The translations under genes were made by a program, and so were the position numbers. Shown here one piece after another: positions 45,482-54,600 of a stretch of DNA of 64,000 bases. The notes beneath the pieces were generated by a model, which was not told the DNA's origin, ran no database searches, and saw only the letters and a program-made list of their open reading frames with translations. Numbering within the stretch: the first letter of the stretch is position 1; the number at the start of each line of letters is the position of its first letter. The stretch comes from Aeromicrobium yanjiei (GTDB lineage Bacteria > Actinomycetota > Actinomycetes > Propionibacteriales > Nocardioidaceae): assembly GCF_009649075.1 (NCBI RefSeq), contig NZ_CP045737.1:3224001-3288000 (forward strand), in the 5' to 3' direction.

Positions 45482-46639
45482 ATGATGCGTTGGTCGCGGG
45501 TCGTCCCCGCCGTCCTCTTGTGCCTCCCTCTGCTCGCCGGGGCTCCCGCGCAGGCCGCGGCCAAGCCCGATCTCGCGGTCACGGTCGTCGCGGACGGGCT
45601 GCGGCTGCCGTGGGACCTGGCGTTCCTGCCCGACCGCTCGATGCTCTACACCGAGCGGGACACCAAGACCCTCACCCTGCGGCGCCCGGACGGCACGAGC
45701 CGCCGGATCTTCACCGCGCCCCGCCACATGTGGTCCTCCGGCGAGACCGGGCTGATGTCGGTCGAGGTCGCCGCGGACTTCGCGACGTCCCGGGCGTTCA
45801 TCACCTGCCACGGCTACCGCAACGCCGGTGGACGCCCCCAGGTGCGGGTCGTCCGTTGGCGGCTCGACAACGCCGCGACGTCCGCGACGTACGTGCGCAC
45901 GCTCGTCGCGGGCCTGCCGTCCTCGACCGGTCGGCACGGCGGGTGCGCCCTCGCCAAGGGCAGCCGCAACCAGCTCTACATCGGCACGGGCGACGCCGCG
46001 ACCGGCCCCAACCCCCAGTCGCTGCGCTCGGGCGGCGGCAAGGTCCTGCGGGTCGACGCCACGTCGGGCAAGGCGGTGTCGACGAACCCGTACGCGCGCA
46101 GCAGCAACCCCATGACCCGGCGCATCTTCACGCTCGGCCACCGCAACGTGCAGGGACTGGCCCGGCGCGCGGACGGGACGATGTGGTCGGTCGAGCAGGG
46201 CAGCTATCGCGACGACGAGGTCAACCGCCTGGTCAAGAAGGGCAACTACGGGTGGAACCCGGTGCGCCGCTCGGCGGGCGATCCGGCGTACAACGAGGGT
46301 GCCGACTCCCCCATGACCGACCACTCGCTCCGCGGCGCGCAGCGCTCGGCGGCGTGGCGCTCGGGCAACCCGACGATCGCGACCAGCGGTGCGGCGTTCG
46401 TCGGCTCCTCGTGGGGCGACTGGAACGGCGCCCTGGCGGTGGCGACGCTCAAGGGTGAGTCGCTGCGTGTGCTGCGGTTCAGCTCGGCGGGGAGCCTGCG
46501 CGAGACCTGGAAGCCGTCGGGGCTCGACGGACGCTACGGGCGGCTCCGCGGGGCCGTGCGCGGGCCGGACGGCGCGCTCTACCTGACGACGTCCAACGGC
46601 ACGGACGACAAGATCCTGCGGGTCACGACCCGCAGGTGA
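45482..46639 (+). CDS. secreted PQQ-dependent sugar dehydrogenase-like beta-propeller
   Basis: The 385-aa protein has a signal peptide (VVPAVLLCLPLLAGAPAQA) and a six-bladed propeller pattern: GLRLPWDLAFLPD, HGGCALAKGSRNQLYIGTGDA, FTLGHRNVQGLARRADGTMW, DDEVNRLVKKGNYGWNPV. This matches soluble aldose/glucose dehydrogenases of the YliI type. Typical family members read TEHGP..GDE at the fourth block; here it reads VEQGSYRDDE, so the His is Gln. Whether PQQ is bound cannot be told. CAGACT ends 6 bases before the ATG at 45482, and a GAGC stretch is the only ribosome-site candidate. Confidence 0.85.
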   Translation: MMRWSRVVPAVLLCLPLLAGAPAQAAAKPDLAVTVVADGLRLPWDLAFLPDRSMLYTERDTKTLTLRRPDGTSRRIFTAPRHMWSSGETGLMSVEVAADFATSRAFITCHGYRNAGGRPQVRVVRWRLDNAATSATYVRTLVAGLPSSTGRHGGCALAKGSRNQLYIGTGDAATGPNPQSLRSGGGKVLRVDATSGKAVSTNPYARSSNPMTRRIFTLGHRNVQGLARRADGTMWSVEQGSYRDDEVNRLVKKGNYGWNPVRRSAGDPAYNEGADSPMTDHSLRGAQRSAAWRSGNPTIATSGAAFVGSSWGDWNGALAVATLKGESLRVLRFSSAGSLRETWKPSGLDGRYGRLRGAVRGPDGALYLTTSNGTDDKILRVTTRR

Positions 46640-46642
46640 GGC

Positions 46643-47251
46643 TCAGCCGGTCGTGCCCTTGAGCAGCGTGCGCATCGTGTCGGCGAAGACACCGACGTCG
46701 ATCGTGTGGTCCAGGGACCGCAGCGTCCCGAGCCCGATGCCAAGGCTCAGCAGGGTCGTGGCGGTCTGGTCGGCGTCCACGACGTCGCCGAGGCCGGCCT
46801 CGGTCGTGACCTGGCGGACGAGATCGGCGATCGCCGCACGGATCGTGCGATGCCGCTTGACCAGCTCGGTCGCGACGTAGGGGCTCTGGCGGGCGATCGC
46901 CCCGAACTCGACCTCGAGCGCGGTCCACCGCGGCTGTCCGAGCCCCTCCCGCGCCCAGGCGGCGAACGCCTCGATGCGGCCGTCGAGATCGGTGTCACGG
47001 CTGAACGCGTCGACCACTCCGGCGAGCTGCTCCTCGTGGATGCTGTCGAGCACCGCCATGCACAGCTCCTCCTTGCCGGAGAAGTTGGAGTAGACCGCTC
47101 CCTTGGAGAAGCCCGCGCGCACCGCGACCTTGTCGAGCGACGTCGCCCCGTAGCCGTCGGCGAGGAACATCTCGCGGGCGACCGCTATCAGGCTCTGCCG
47201 CGTCTGCGCCTGACGCTCCGCACGGGTCGTCCGGGCTCCTTCGACGGTCAC
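46643..47251 (-). CDS. TetR family regulator (EthR-like position)
   Basis: The 202-aa protein has the TetR helix-turn-helix (REMFLADGYGATSLDKVAVRAGFSKGAVYSNFSGKEEL) and a helical ligand-binding domain. The GTG at 47251 was chosen because GAGGAGGA lies just upstream. It is divergent from a flavin monooxygenase gene, the arrangement of ethR-ethA in mycobacteria. The operator-like palindrome at 47294-47314 overlaps the monooxygenase -10 box, which suggests repression of that gene. Confidence 0.92.
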   Translation of the reverse strand: MTVEGARTTRAERQAQTRQSLIAVAREMFLADGYGATSLDKVAVRAGFSKGAVYSNFSGKEELCMAVLDSIHEEQLAGVVDAFSRDTDLDGRIEAFAAWAREGLGQPRWTALEVEFGAIARQSPYVATELVKRHRTIRAAIADLVRQVTTEAGLGDVVDADQTATTLLSLGIGLGTLRSLDHTIDVGVFADTMRTLLKGTTG

Positions 47252-47293
47252 TGCTCCTCCTCGTTCGTGGTCCACGACACTCTTGCGCCACAC

Positions 47294-47314
47294 TCAGATA
47301 CCGATAGTATCTGA
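47294..47314. promoter_or_regulatory. TetR-type operator over the monooxygenase promoter
   Basis: TCAGATAC-CGATA-GTATCTGA, a perfect 8-5-8 palindrome, ends 3 bases before the GTG at 47318 and covers the TAGTAT -10 box at 47305-47310. The box-to-start spacing is 7 bases, so the mRNA is probably leaderless and the operator also covers the transcription start. Confidence 0.75.
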
Positions 47315-47317
47315 AAC

Positions 47318-48784
47318 GTGATCAAAAAGGACATCGTCATCATCGGTACCGGATTCTCCGGCATGGGCATGGCCATGAAGCTGCGGGCCTCCGGCCGTGA
47401 GGACTTCGTCGTGCTGGAGAAGGCCCAGGACGTCGGCGGCACCTGGCGCGACAACACGTACCCCGGGTGCGAGTGCGACATCCCCAGTCACATGTACTCC
47501 TTCTCGTACGAGCTCAACACCGGCTGGAGCAAGAGCTTCTCGGGCCAGCCGGAGATCTGGTCGTACATGCGCAAGGTTGCCGACGAGCAGGGCATCCGCC
47601 CGTACATCGACTTCGGGGTCGAGGTCACCGGCGCGTCCTGGGACGAGGAGCGGCGGGTGTGGACCGTGCGCACCGCGTCCGGCGAGGACTACGAGGCGCG
47701 TGTCGTCGTCGCGGGCGTCGGCGGGCTGCACATCCCGAACATCCCCGAGATCACCGGGGCGGACACGTTCGAGGGGCCGCGGTTCCACTCCGCGCAGTGG
47801 GACCACTCGGTCGACCTCAAGGGCAAGAAGGTCGTGGTCATCGGCACGGGTGCCAGCGCGATCCAGTTCATCCCGATCATCGCGCAGGAGGTCGACCAGC
47901 TGACGGTCTTCCAGCGCACTCCCCCGTGGGTCCTGCCCAAGAACGACAAGCCCACGCCCGAGTGGCGCAAGAAGCTGTTCGCCACGGTGCCCGGTGCCCA
48001 GCGGGCGTACCGCAACGCGCTCTACTGGGGTCTCGAGGCACGCGCGATCGCGTTCAACGGCCACCTCAACGTGCTGCCCGTCGCGGAGAAGATCGTCACT
48101 CGCTACCTGGAGAAGAAGATCCCCGACGCCGAGCTGCGGGCCAAGCTGACCCCTGACTACCGCCTCGGCTGCAAGCGCGTGCTGCAGTCCAACACGTACT
48201 ACCCGACGTTCCTGCGCGACAACGTCGAGCTCAGCACCGACGGGGTCACCGAGATCCTCAGCGACGGCGTCGTCGACGGCAACGGCGTCAAGCACGAGGC
48301 CGACGTGATCATCTACGGCACCGGCTTCCACGTCATCGACGCGTTCGACTACCTCGACATCAAGGGCAAGGGCGGCGTCGACCTGGCCTCGCAGTTCCGC
48401 GAGGAGGGCGTCGAGACGTACATGGGCATGATGGTCAACGGCTTCCCCAACCTCGCGTTCATGCTCGGCCCCAACACCGCGCTCGGCCACAACTCGGTCG
48501 TCTTCATGATCGAGCAGCAGACGAAGTTCGTGATCCGGCTGCTCGACGAGATGGACCGGTTGGGTGCTGCCGCGGCGGAGCCGACCAAGGAGGCCCAGGA
48601 CGAGTTCAACGACGAGATCCAGCGCCTCGTCCAGAAGGGCATCTGGACCCAGGGCGGCTGCACCAGCTGGTATCTCGACAGCCAGGGCAAGAACCGCACG
48701 ATCTGGCCGAAGTTCACCTTCCAGTACTGGTGGGAGACCCGCAAGGTCAACGTCCCCGACTTCGCCTGGGAGCAGGCCGCCTGA
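47318..48784 (+). CDS. Baeyer-Villiger-type flavin monooxygenase (EthA-like)
   Basis: The 488-aa protein has the FAD loop VIIGTGFSGMGMAMKL, the Baeyer-Villiger fingerprint FEGPRFHSAQWDHS (FxGxxxHxxxW), the NADPH loop VVVIGTGASAIQFIP and the ATG-like motif VIIYGTGFHVID. These enzymes insert oxygen next to ketones; EthA also oxidises thioamides such as ethionamide. The natural substrate here is unknown. It is divergent from the TetR gene. It ends just before a large inverted-repeat element. Confidence 0.92.
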   Translation: MIKKDIVIIGTGFSGMGMAMKLRASGREDFVVLEKAQDVGGTWRDNTYPGCECDIPSHMYSFSYELNTGWSKSFSGQPEIWSYMRKVADEQGIRPYIDFGVEVTGASWDEERRVWTVRTASGEDYEARVVVAGVGGLHIPNIPEITGADTFEGPRFHSAQWDHSVDLKGKKVVVIGTGASAIQFIPIIAQEVDQLTVFQRTPPWVLPKNDKPTPEWRKKLFATVPGAQRAYRNALYWGLEARAIAFNGHLNVLPVAEKIVTRYLEKKIPDAELRAKLTPDYRLGCKRVLQSNTYYPTFLRDNVELSTDGVTEILSDGVVDGNGVKHEADVIIYGTGFHVIDAFDYLDIKGKGGVDLASQFREEGVETYMGMMVNGFPNLAFMLGPNTALGHNSVVFMIEQQTKFVIRLLDEMDRLGAAAAEPTKEAQDEFNDEIQRLVQKGIWTQGGCTSWYLDSQGKNRTIWPKFTFQYWWETRKVNVPDFAWEQAA

Positions 48785-48805
48785 CGGGGCCGCGTCCCGG
48801 CCGCT

Positions 48806-48915
48806 GATTCCCAGGAGAACCTGGGAATCTGTGGGGCCTCACCCCGGAATCTGACATGTCACCCTCGGTACGACAGGGGTGCCGTGTCAGATTCCGGGGT
48901 GCTCCTGGGAAACCG
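48806..48915. repeat. nested inverted-repeat element (REPIN-like), related to 31658-31757
   Basis: It contains a 10-bp perfect hairpin GATTCCCAGG-AGAA-CCTGGGAATC (48806-48829) and a 60-bp inverted repeat (48841-48900) with arms starting ACCCCGGAATCTGACA and a TCGGTACGA loop. It ends TGGGAAACCG (48906-48915), the same ten bases found at 31743-31752. It lies between two convergent genes, so it may also terminate both. Confidence 0.8.
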
Positions 48916-48934
48916 CGCTCCGGGGACCCGCGGG

Positions 48935-51475
48935 CTAGCGGGGGCCGACGTCGGTGACGGTGACGACGGCCTCGCCGGCCTCGTCAGACGCCGCCAGGTC
49001 GACGGTCGCGCTGATGCCCCAGTCGCGGTCGCCCTCGGGGTCGTCGAACGTCTGCCGGACGGTCCAGGTCTCCGGCCCCTCCTCGACCAGGAACAGCTCG
49101 GGGCCGCGTGACCCCGGACCGGTGCCGATGTTGGTCGCGAACCCCGACTCGGCCGGGTACTCCTCGCGGTAGGCGGCCATCGCCTCCTGCCAGGCCTCGG
49201 CGTCCCACTCGCTGTCCGGCTCGAGTGCCGCGAGCTCGGTCCAGCGGCCGAACGCCGCGAGCTCGACCCGGCGGAACATCGCGTTGCGCACCAGCACCCG
49301 GAACGCGCGGATGTTGCCGGTGACCGGCCGCGGCGTCTCGCTCGCCATCGCCTGGGGACGTACCTCCAAGGGGTCGACACCCGGAGCGATCAGCGACTCC
49401 CACTCGTCCAGCAGCGAGGAGTCGGTCTGCCGCACGAGCTCGCCGAGCCACTCGGTGAGGTCCTCGAGCTCCTCGTTGCGCGCCTTCTCCGGCACCGTGC
49501 GCCCCAGCGTCTTGTAGACGTCGGAGAGATAGCGCAGCACGAGCCCCTCGGAGCGAGCGAGCTGGTAGTCGCCGATCAGCTCGGAGAACGTCATCGCGCG
49601 CTCCCACATCTCGCGCACGACCGACTTGGGCCGCAGCTCGTGGTCCGCGACCCAGGGGTGACCGATGCGGTACGCCTCGTAGGCCGCGGTCAGCAGCTCC
49701 TCCAGCGGCTTGGGGTGCGTGATCTCCTCGAGCAGCTCCATCCGCTCGTCGTACTCGATGCCGTCCATCTTCATCTCGTTGATGGCCTCGCCGCGCGCCC
49801 GGTGACGCTGCGCGTTGATGATCGGGCGGGGGTCGTCCAGCGTCGCCTCGACGACCGACACGACGTCGAGGGCGTACGTCGGTGACTCGCGGTCGAGCAG
49901 GTCCAGGGCCGCGACCGCGAACGGCGACAGCGGCTGGTTGAGAGCGAAGTTGGCCTGCAGGTCGATCGTGAGCTGGAGGGTGCGACCCTCCTCGTCGGGC
50001 GGGTCGATCCGCTCGACGACGCCGCCGGTCAGCAGCGCGTCGATGATGTCATCGACCTGCGCGAGCATCCGGTCCTGCGCCTCCTCGGTCTCACCGCTCT
50101 CGCGCAGCAGCCGCTCGAGCGAGGCGCGGGCGTCGCCGGGACGCGAGATGACGTCGAGCACCATCGCGTGGCTGACCTTCATGCGCGAGACCAGAGGCTC
50201 GGGGGTGCCGGTCGACAGCTTCTCGAACGTGCCCTGCCCCCACGACACGAAGCCCTCGGCGGGCTTCTTGCGGTTGATGCGCTTGAGCTTCTTGGGGTCG
50301 TCGCCGGCCTTGCGGACGAGCCGGGCGTTCTCGATCTCGTGCTCGGGCGCCTCGACCACGACGTGACCGATCGTGTCGTAGCCCGCCCGCCCCGCGCGGC
50401 CGGCGATCTGCTGGAACTCGCGGACCTGCAGCTGACGCTGGCGCGTGCCGTCGTACTTGGACAGCCCGCTGAACAGCACGGTGCGGATCGGCACGTTGAT
50501 GCCGACGCCGAGCGTGTCGGTGCCGCAGACCACCTTGAGCAGGCCCTGCTGCGTGAGGGTCTCGACGAGACGGCGGTAGCGCGGCAGCATGCCGGCGTGG
50601 TGGACGCCGATGCCCATGCGGATCAGGCGCGACAGGGTCTTGCCGAACGCCGACGAGAACCGGAAGTCACCCAACGCGTCCGCGATCACGTCGCGCTCGG
50701 CACGGGTCGCGACCTTGATGCTGGTGAGCGCCTGCGCCCGCTCCAGGGCGGACACCTGCGTGAAGTGCACGACGTACACCGGCGTCTGGCCGGTCTCGAT
50801 GAGCTGCTCGAGGGTCTCCTGGACGGGGGTCGAGACGTACTCGCTGACGAGCGGCACCGGACGCTCGGCCGAGCGGACGACGGTGGTCTCACGGCCGGTA
50901 CGCCGGGTCAGATCGGCCTCCAGCTTGGCGGTGTCGCCGAGCGTGGCCGACATCAGCAGGAACTGCGCGTGCGGCAGCTCGATCAGCGGCACCTGCCACG
51001 CCCACCCGCGCTCGGGATCGGCGTAGAAGTGGAACTCGTCCATCACGACCAGGCCGATGTCGGCCTCGGCGCCCTCGCGCAGGGCCATGTTGGCCAGGAT
51101 CTCGGCGGTGGCCGCGATGATCGGGGCGTCGGCATTGACCGCGGCGTCACCGGTCACCATGCCCACGTTCTCGGCGCCGAAGATCTCGCAGAGGTCGAAG
51201 AACTTCTCGCTCACGAGCGCCTTGATCGGCGCGGTGTAGACGCTGCACTCGCCGCGCGCCAGGGCCGCGGCCATCGCGCCGGTCGCCACCAGGCTCTTGC
51301 CGGATCCGGTGGGGGTCGCCAGCACGACGTTCGCACCGGCGACGCACTCGAGGATCGCCTCGTCCTGGGCGGGGTACAGCGTCAGGCCGCGGTCGTCGAC
51401 CCATTTCGTGATCGCCTCGTAGACGGCGTCCTCGTCATCGGTCACGCCTTTCGGGAGCAGGTCGATGAGGCGCAT
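48935..51475 (-). CDS. Ski2-like DEAD/DEAH helicase with DUF3516 C-terminus
   Basis: The 846-aa protein has LYPAQDEAIL (Q-like motif), Walker A ATPTGSGKS, VVMDEFHFYAD (DExH box, DEFH), LMSATLGD (motif III), GIGVHHAGMLPRYRR, VVCGTDTLGVGINVP, and QIAGRAGRAGYD (motif VI). About 450 C-terminal residues follow, matching the actinobacterial DUF3516 extension. It is probably an RNA or DNA helicase of the Ski2/HelY group; the target is unknown. The ATG at 51475 was chosen where the fold starts; the open frame continues 333 codons upstream but that overlaps eccC on the same strand and is Arg/Pro-rich noise. Confidence 0.9.
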   Translation of the reverse strand: MRLIDLLPKGVTDDEDAVYEAITKWVDDRGLTLYPAQDEAILECVAGANVVLATPTGSGKSLVATGAMAAALARGECSVYTAPIKALVSEKFFDLCEIFGAENVGMVTGDAAVNADAPIIAATAEILANMALREGAEADIGLVVMDEFHFYADPERGWAWQVPLIELPHAQFLLMSATLGDTAKLEADLTRRTGRETTVVRSAERPVPLVSEYVSTPVQETLEQLIETGQTPVYVVHFTQVSALERAQALTSIKVATRAERDVIADALGDFRFSSAFGKTLSRLIRMGIGVHHAGMLPRYRRLVETLTQQGLLKVVCGTDTLGVGINVPIRTVLFSGLSKYDGTRQRQLQVREFQQIAGRAGRAGYDTIGHVVVEAPEHEIENARLVRKAGDDPKKLKRINRKKPAEGFVSWGQGTFEKLSTGTPEPLVSRMKVSHAMVLDVISRPGDARASLERLLRESGETEEAQDRMLAQVDDIIDALLTGGVVERIDPPDEEGRTLQLTIDLQANFALNQPLSPFAVAALDLLDRESPTYALDVVSVVEATLDDPRPIINAQRHRARGEAINEMKMDGIEYDERMELLEEITHPKPLEELLTAAYEAYRIGHPWVADHELRPKSVVREMWERAMTFSELIGDYQLARSEGLVLRYLSDVYKTLGRTVPEKARNEELEDLTEWLGELVRQTDSSLLDEWESLIAPGVDPLEVRPQAMASETPRPVTGNIRAFRVLVRNAMFRRVELAAFGRWTELAALEPDSEWDAEAWQEAMAAYREEYPAESGFATNIGTGPGSRGPELFLVEEGPETWTVRQTFDDPEGDRDWGISATVDLAASDEAGEAVVTVTDVGPR

Positions 51476-51590
51476 GGGTCCATTGTCCCCTGCGGCCCCC
51501 ACGACCCCGCGCTCAGTCGATGATCGCCCGGTTGTTGACCTCGGTGTCGTGCGCCGAACGTCGCGACGTCGCCGAGTGGCGCAAACCTGA

Positions 51591-51653
51591 CCGCGAGTGG
51601 CGCAGGATGGAGTTTTTGGACGGCGCGTCGCCGCCATCTTGCGCCACTCGCGG
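51591..51653. repeat. inverted repeat between eccC and the helicase gene
   Basis: Arms CCGCGAGTGGCGCAGGATGG (51591-51610) and its complement at 51634-51653 match at 19 of 20 bases, with a 23-base loop holding TTTTT. A further direct copy of GAGTGGCGCA lies at 51574-51583. It is 35 bases past the eccC stop and may end that transcript. Confidence 0.75.
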
Positions 51654-51687
51654 AATCGGCGGGCGGGCTCGCGGGATCGGAGGCGGG

Positions 51688-54600
51688 CTAGGTCGTGGGT
51701 GGGGCCCAGGCGGTCTGGATGATCTCCACGCCGCGGTCGCGCGTGATGAGCTGTGCGCGTCCGGCCTGCGACGGCCGGGGCCGGGCGTTGCCGATCAGCG
51801 GCCCCTCGTCGGGGCTGCCCGAGAGCAGGATGCCGGGCTGGGCGAGCTCGCGCAGCGTCTGCAGCACGGGGTCGAACGACGCCCGCGACGCACCGCCCGA
51901 GCGCCGGGCCACGACCATGTGCAGACCGACGTCGCGGCCCTGCGCCAGGTACGGCACGAGGGGCGCGAGCGGTGAGGCGTTCTGCGGCGACACCAGGTCG
52001 TAGTCGTCGACCAGGACGTACGCGTCGGGGCCGCTCCACCACGAGCGGCTGCGCAGCTGGTCCGGGGTCACGTCCGGTCCGGGCAGGCGGCTCTTCAGCA
52101 CCTCGGCCAGGCCACCGATCACCGCCTCGATCTGCGCGGCGCTCGACACGTACTCCATCTGGAACTCGTCGGGCAGCTCGCCGAGCATCGCGCGGCGGTA
52201 GTCGACCACGATGATCTGCGCCTGGGCCGGCGTGCGGCTGCGCATCACCTCTCGGGCGTACGCCCGCAGCAGCGAGCTCTTGCCCGAGCGGCCGTCGCCG
52301 TAGACCAGCAGGTGCGGCTCGGCCTCGACGTCGAGCCCGACCGGCGCGAGGTCGCGCTCGTCGATGCCCAGCAGCACCCGGGGGTCGTCGGGCTGTCCCG
52401 CGAGCTCGCGCACGCGGTCCAGCTCGATCCGGGACGGCAGCAGGCGCAGCTTGGGACCGCCCTGCCCCGGCCACGACGCCTTGACCCGGGCGACCAGGTC
52501 GTCGACGGCGGGGCCGACGGTCGCGCCGTCCGCCTTGCCGTCGAGGCGCGGCAGCGCCGACAGGAAGTGCAGCTTGGAGGGGACGAGTCCGCGCCCCGGT
52601 CGCTCGGCGGGGACGAGCTGGGCGACCTTGCGGTCGATCTCGGAGTCGGTCGGGTCGCCGAGCCGCAGCTCGAGCCGGGTGCCGAACAGATCACGCATCG
52701 CCGCACGGAAGTCACCCCAGCGCGACGCACCGGCGAGGACGTGGATGCCGTACGTCAGACCGCGCTGGGCCAGCGTCTGCATCTCCATCTCGAGGGAGTC
52801 GAAGTCGGCTCGCAGCGTGCTCCAGCCGTCGATCACGAGGTAGACGTCGCCGTAGCCGTCGTCGACCGAGCCCTCGCGCCGCCGAGCGCGGTAGGTCTCG
52901 ACCGAGTCGATGCCCTGCTGGCGCAGGTACGCCTCGCGGCGGTCGGCGATGCCGTTGACCTCGGCGAAGATGCGGCGCACCACATCGGGCTCGGCGCGCG
53001 TGCCGACGCCCGAGACGTGCGGCAGGTCGGTCATCGCCGAGAACGTGCCGCCGCCGAAGTCCAGCACGTAGATCTGCGAGTCCCGCGGGCTGGACGTCAG
53101 CGCGATGCTCGCGACGACGGTGCGCAGCACGGTGCTCTTGCCGCTGCGGGGGCCGCCGACGACGGCGAGGTGGCCACCGGCACCGGACAGGTCGACCGTC
53201 AGCACTTCGCGTCGCTGCTCGCGCGGGCGATCGAGCGTGCCCATGGGCACGCGGAGGCCGCCGTAGACGCTCCAGCGCGAGGACAGCAGCCCGGCGTCGT
53301 CGGTCTCGGCGAGGTCGGGCATGAGCACGTCGAGCGTGTCGGGCACGTCGAGCGGCGGCAGCCAGACCTGGTGCGCCTGCGGCCCCTGACCGACCATCGT
53401 GTCGACCGCGATGTCGAGCACGGACGCGGTGCTCTCTGCCGCGGGCGCGACAGGCATCTCGGCCTCGGCCTCGGCCGGCTCGGCGTCGAGCGGGGCCAGG
53501 ACGTGGGTCGTGGTGAACGGGAGGATGCTGCGCGCCTGGGCACCGTCCGCCATCGCCGCGGCGGCGCGACGCGGGGGCGGCCCCGAGACGTACGCGGCCT
53601 TGAACCGCGTCATGCTCGACTGGTCGGCCTTGAGATAGCCGAGGCCGGGCACCGACGGCAGCTCGTACGCGTCGGGCGAGCCGAGCACGGCTCGCGACTC
53701 GGCCGCCGAGAACGTGCGCAGGCCGATCCGGTACGACAGGTGGCTCTCGAGCCCGCGGAGCCGGCCCTCCTCCAAACGCTGCGAGGCGAGCAGCAGGTGC
53801 AGGCCCAGCGAGCGGCCGAGTCGACCGATCGCCACGAACAGGTCGATGAAGTCGGGCTTGGCCGACAGCATCTCGGAGAACTCGTCGACCACGATGAACA
53901 GGCTGGGCATCGGCTCGAGGTCCTCGCCGGCCGCCCGCGCCTTCTCGTAGTCGCGGGCCGACGCGTAGTTGCCGGCCCGTCGGAGCAGCTCCTGGCGGCG
54001 CACCATCTCACCGGACAGGGCATCCTGCATGCGGTCGACGAGCGGCAGCTCGTCCTCGAGGTTGGTGATGACGGCCGAGACGTGGGGCAGGTCCGACAGG
54101 CCCGCGAACGTCGCGCCGCCCTTGAAGTCGACCAGCACCATGTTGAGGGTCTCGGAGGAGTGGGTCAGCGCAAGGCCGAGGACGAGGGTGCGCAGCAGCT
54201 CGGACTTGCCCGAGCCGGTCGCACCGATCACCAGGCCGTGCGGGCCCATGCCCTGCTGGGCGGACTCCTTGATGTCCAGGTAGATCGGGGCCCCGTTGGC
54301 GCCGATGCCGATCGGCACGCGCAGCTGGTCGCGCGCCGGCCGCTCACGCCATGCGTCCGCGACGTTGAGGTTGCGGACGTCGCCGAGCCCCAGCAGGTCG
54401 GTGAGATCGGGGGTGCCGGCCATCGCGTCCTCGCGCACCGGTCCCTCGACCGCGCCCAGCGGCGCGAGCCGGCGGGCGAACGCCTCGGCGGACGGCAGGT
54501 CGAGATGATCGGCCGACGCACGTACGGGCTCCTCGTGCCGGCGCCACGCCGTCACGGCGGCGCTGTCGCCCCGGTCCTCGAACTGCAGTCGCAGCCGCGT

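Noticed and set aside
44021..46324. 767-codon minus-strand open frame over the secreted nuclease and sugar dehydrogenase
   Set aside because: Arg/Gly/Ala-rich shadow with no motif, opposite to two genes with signal peptides and clear domains.
51476..52474. 333-codon N-terminal extension of the DUF3516 helicase
   Set aside because: It is Arg/Pro/Ala-rich, crosses the inverted repeat at 51591-51653 and overlaps the well-supported eccC frame on the same strand; the helicase fold starts at ATG 51475.
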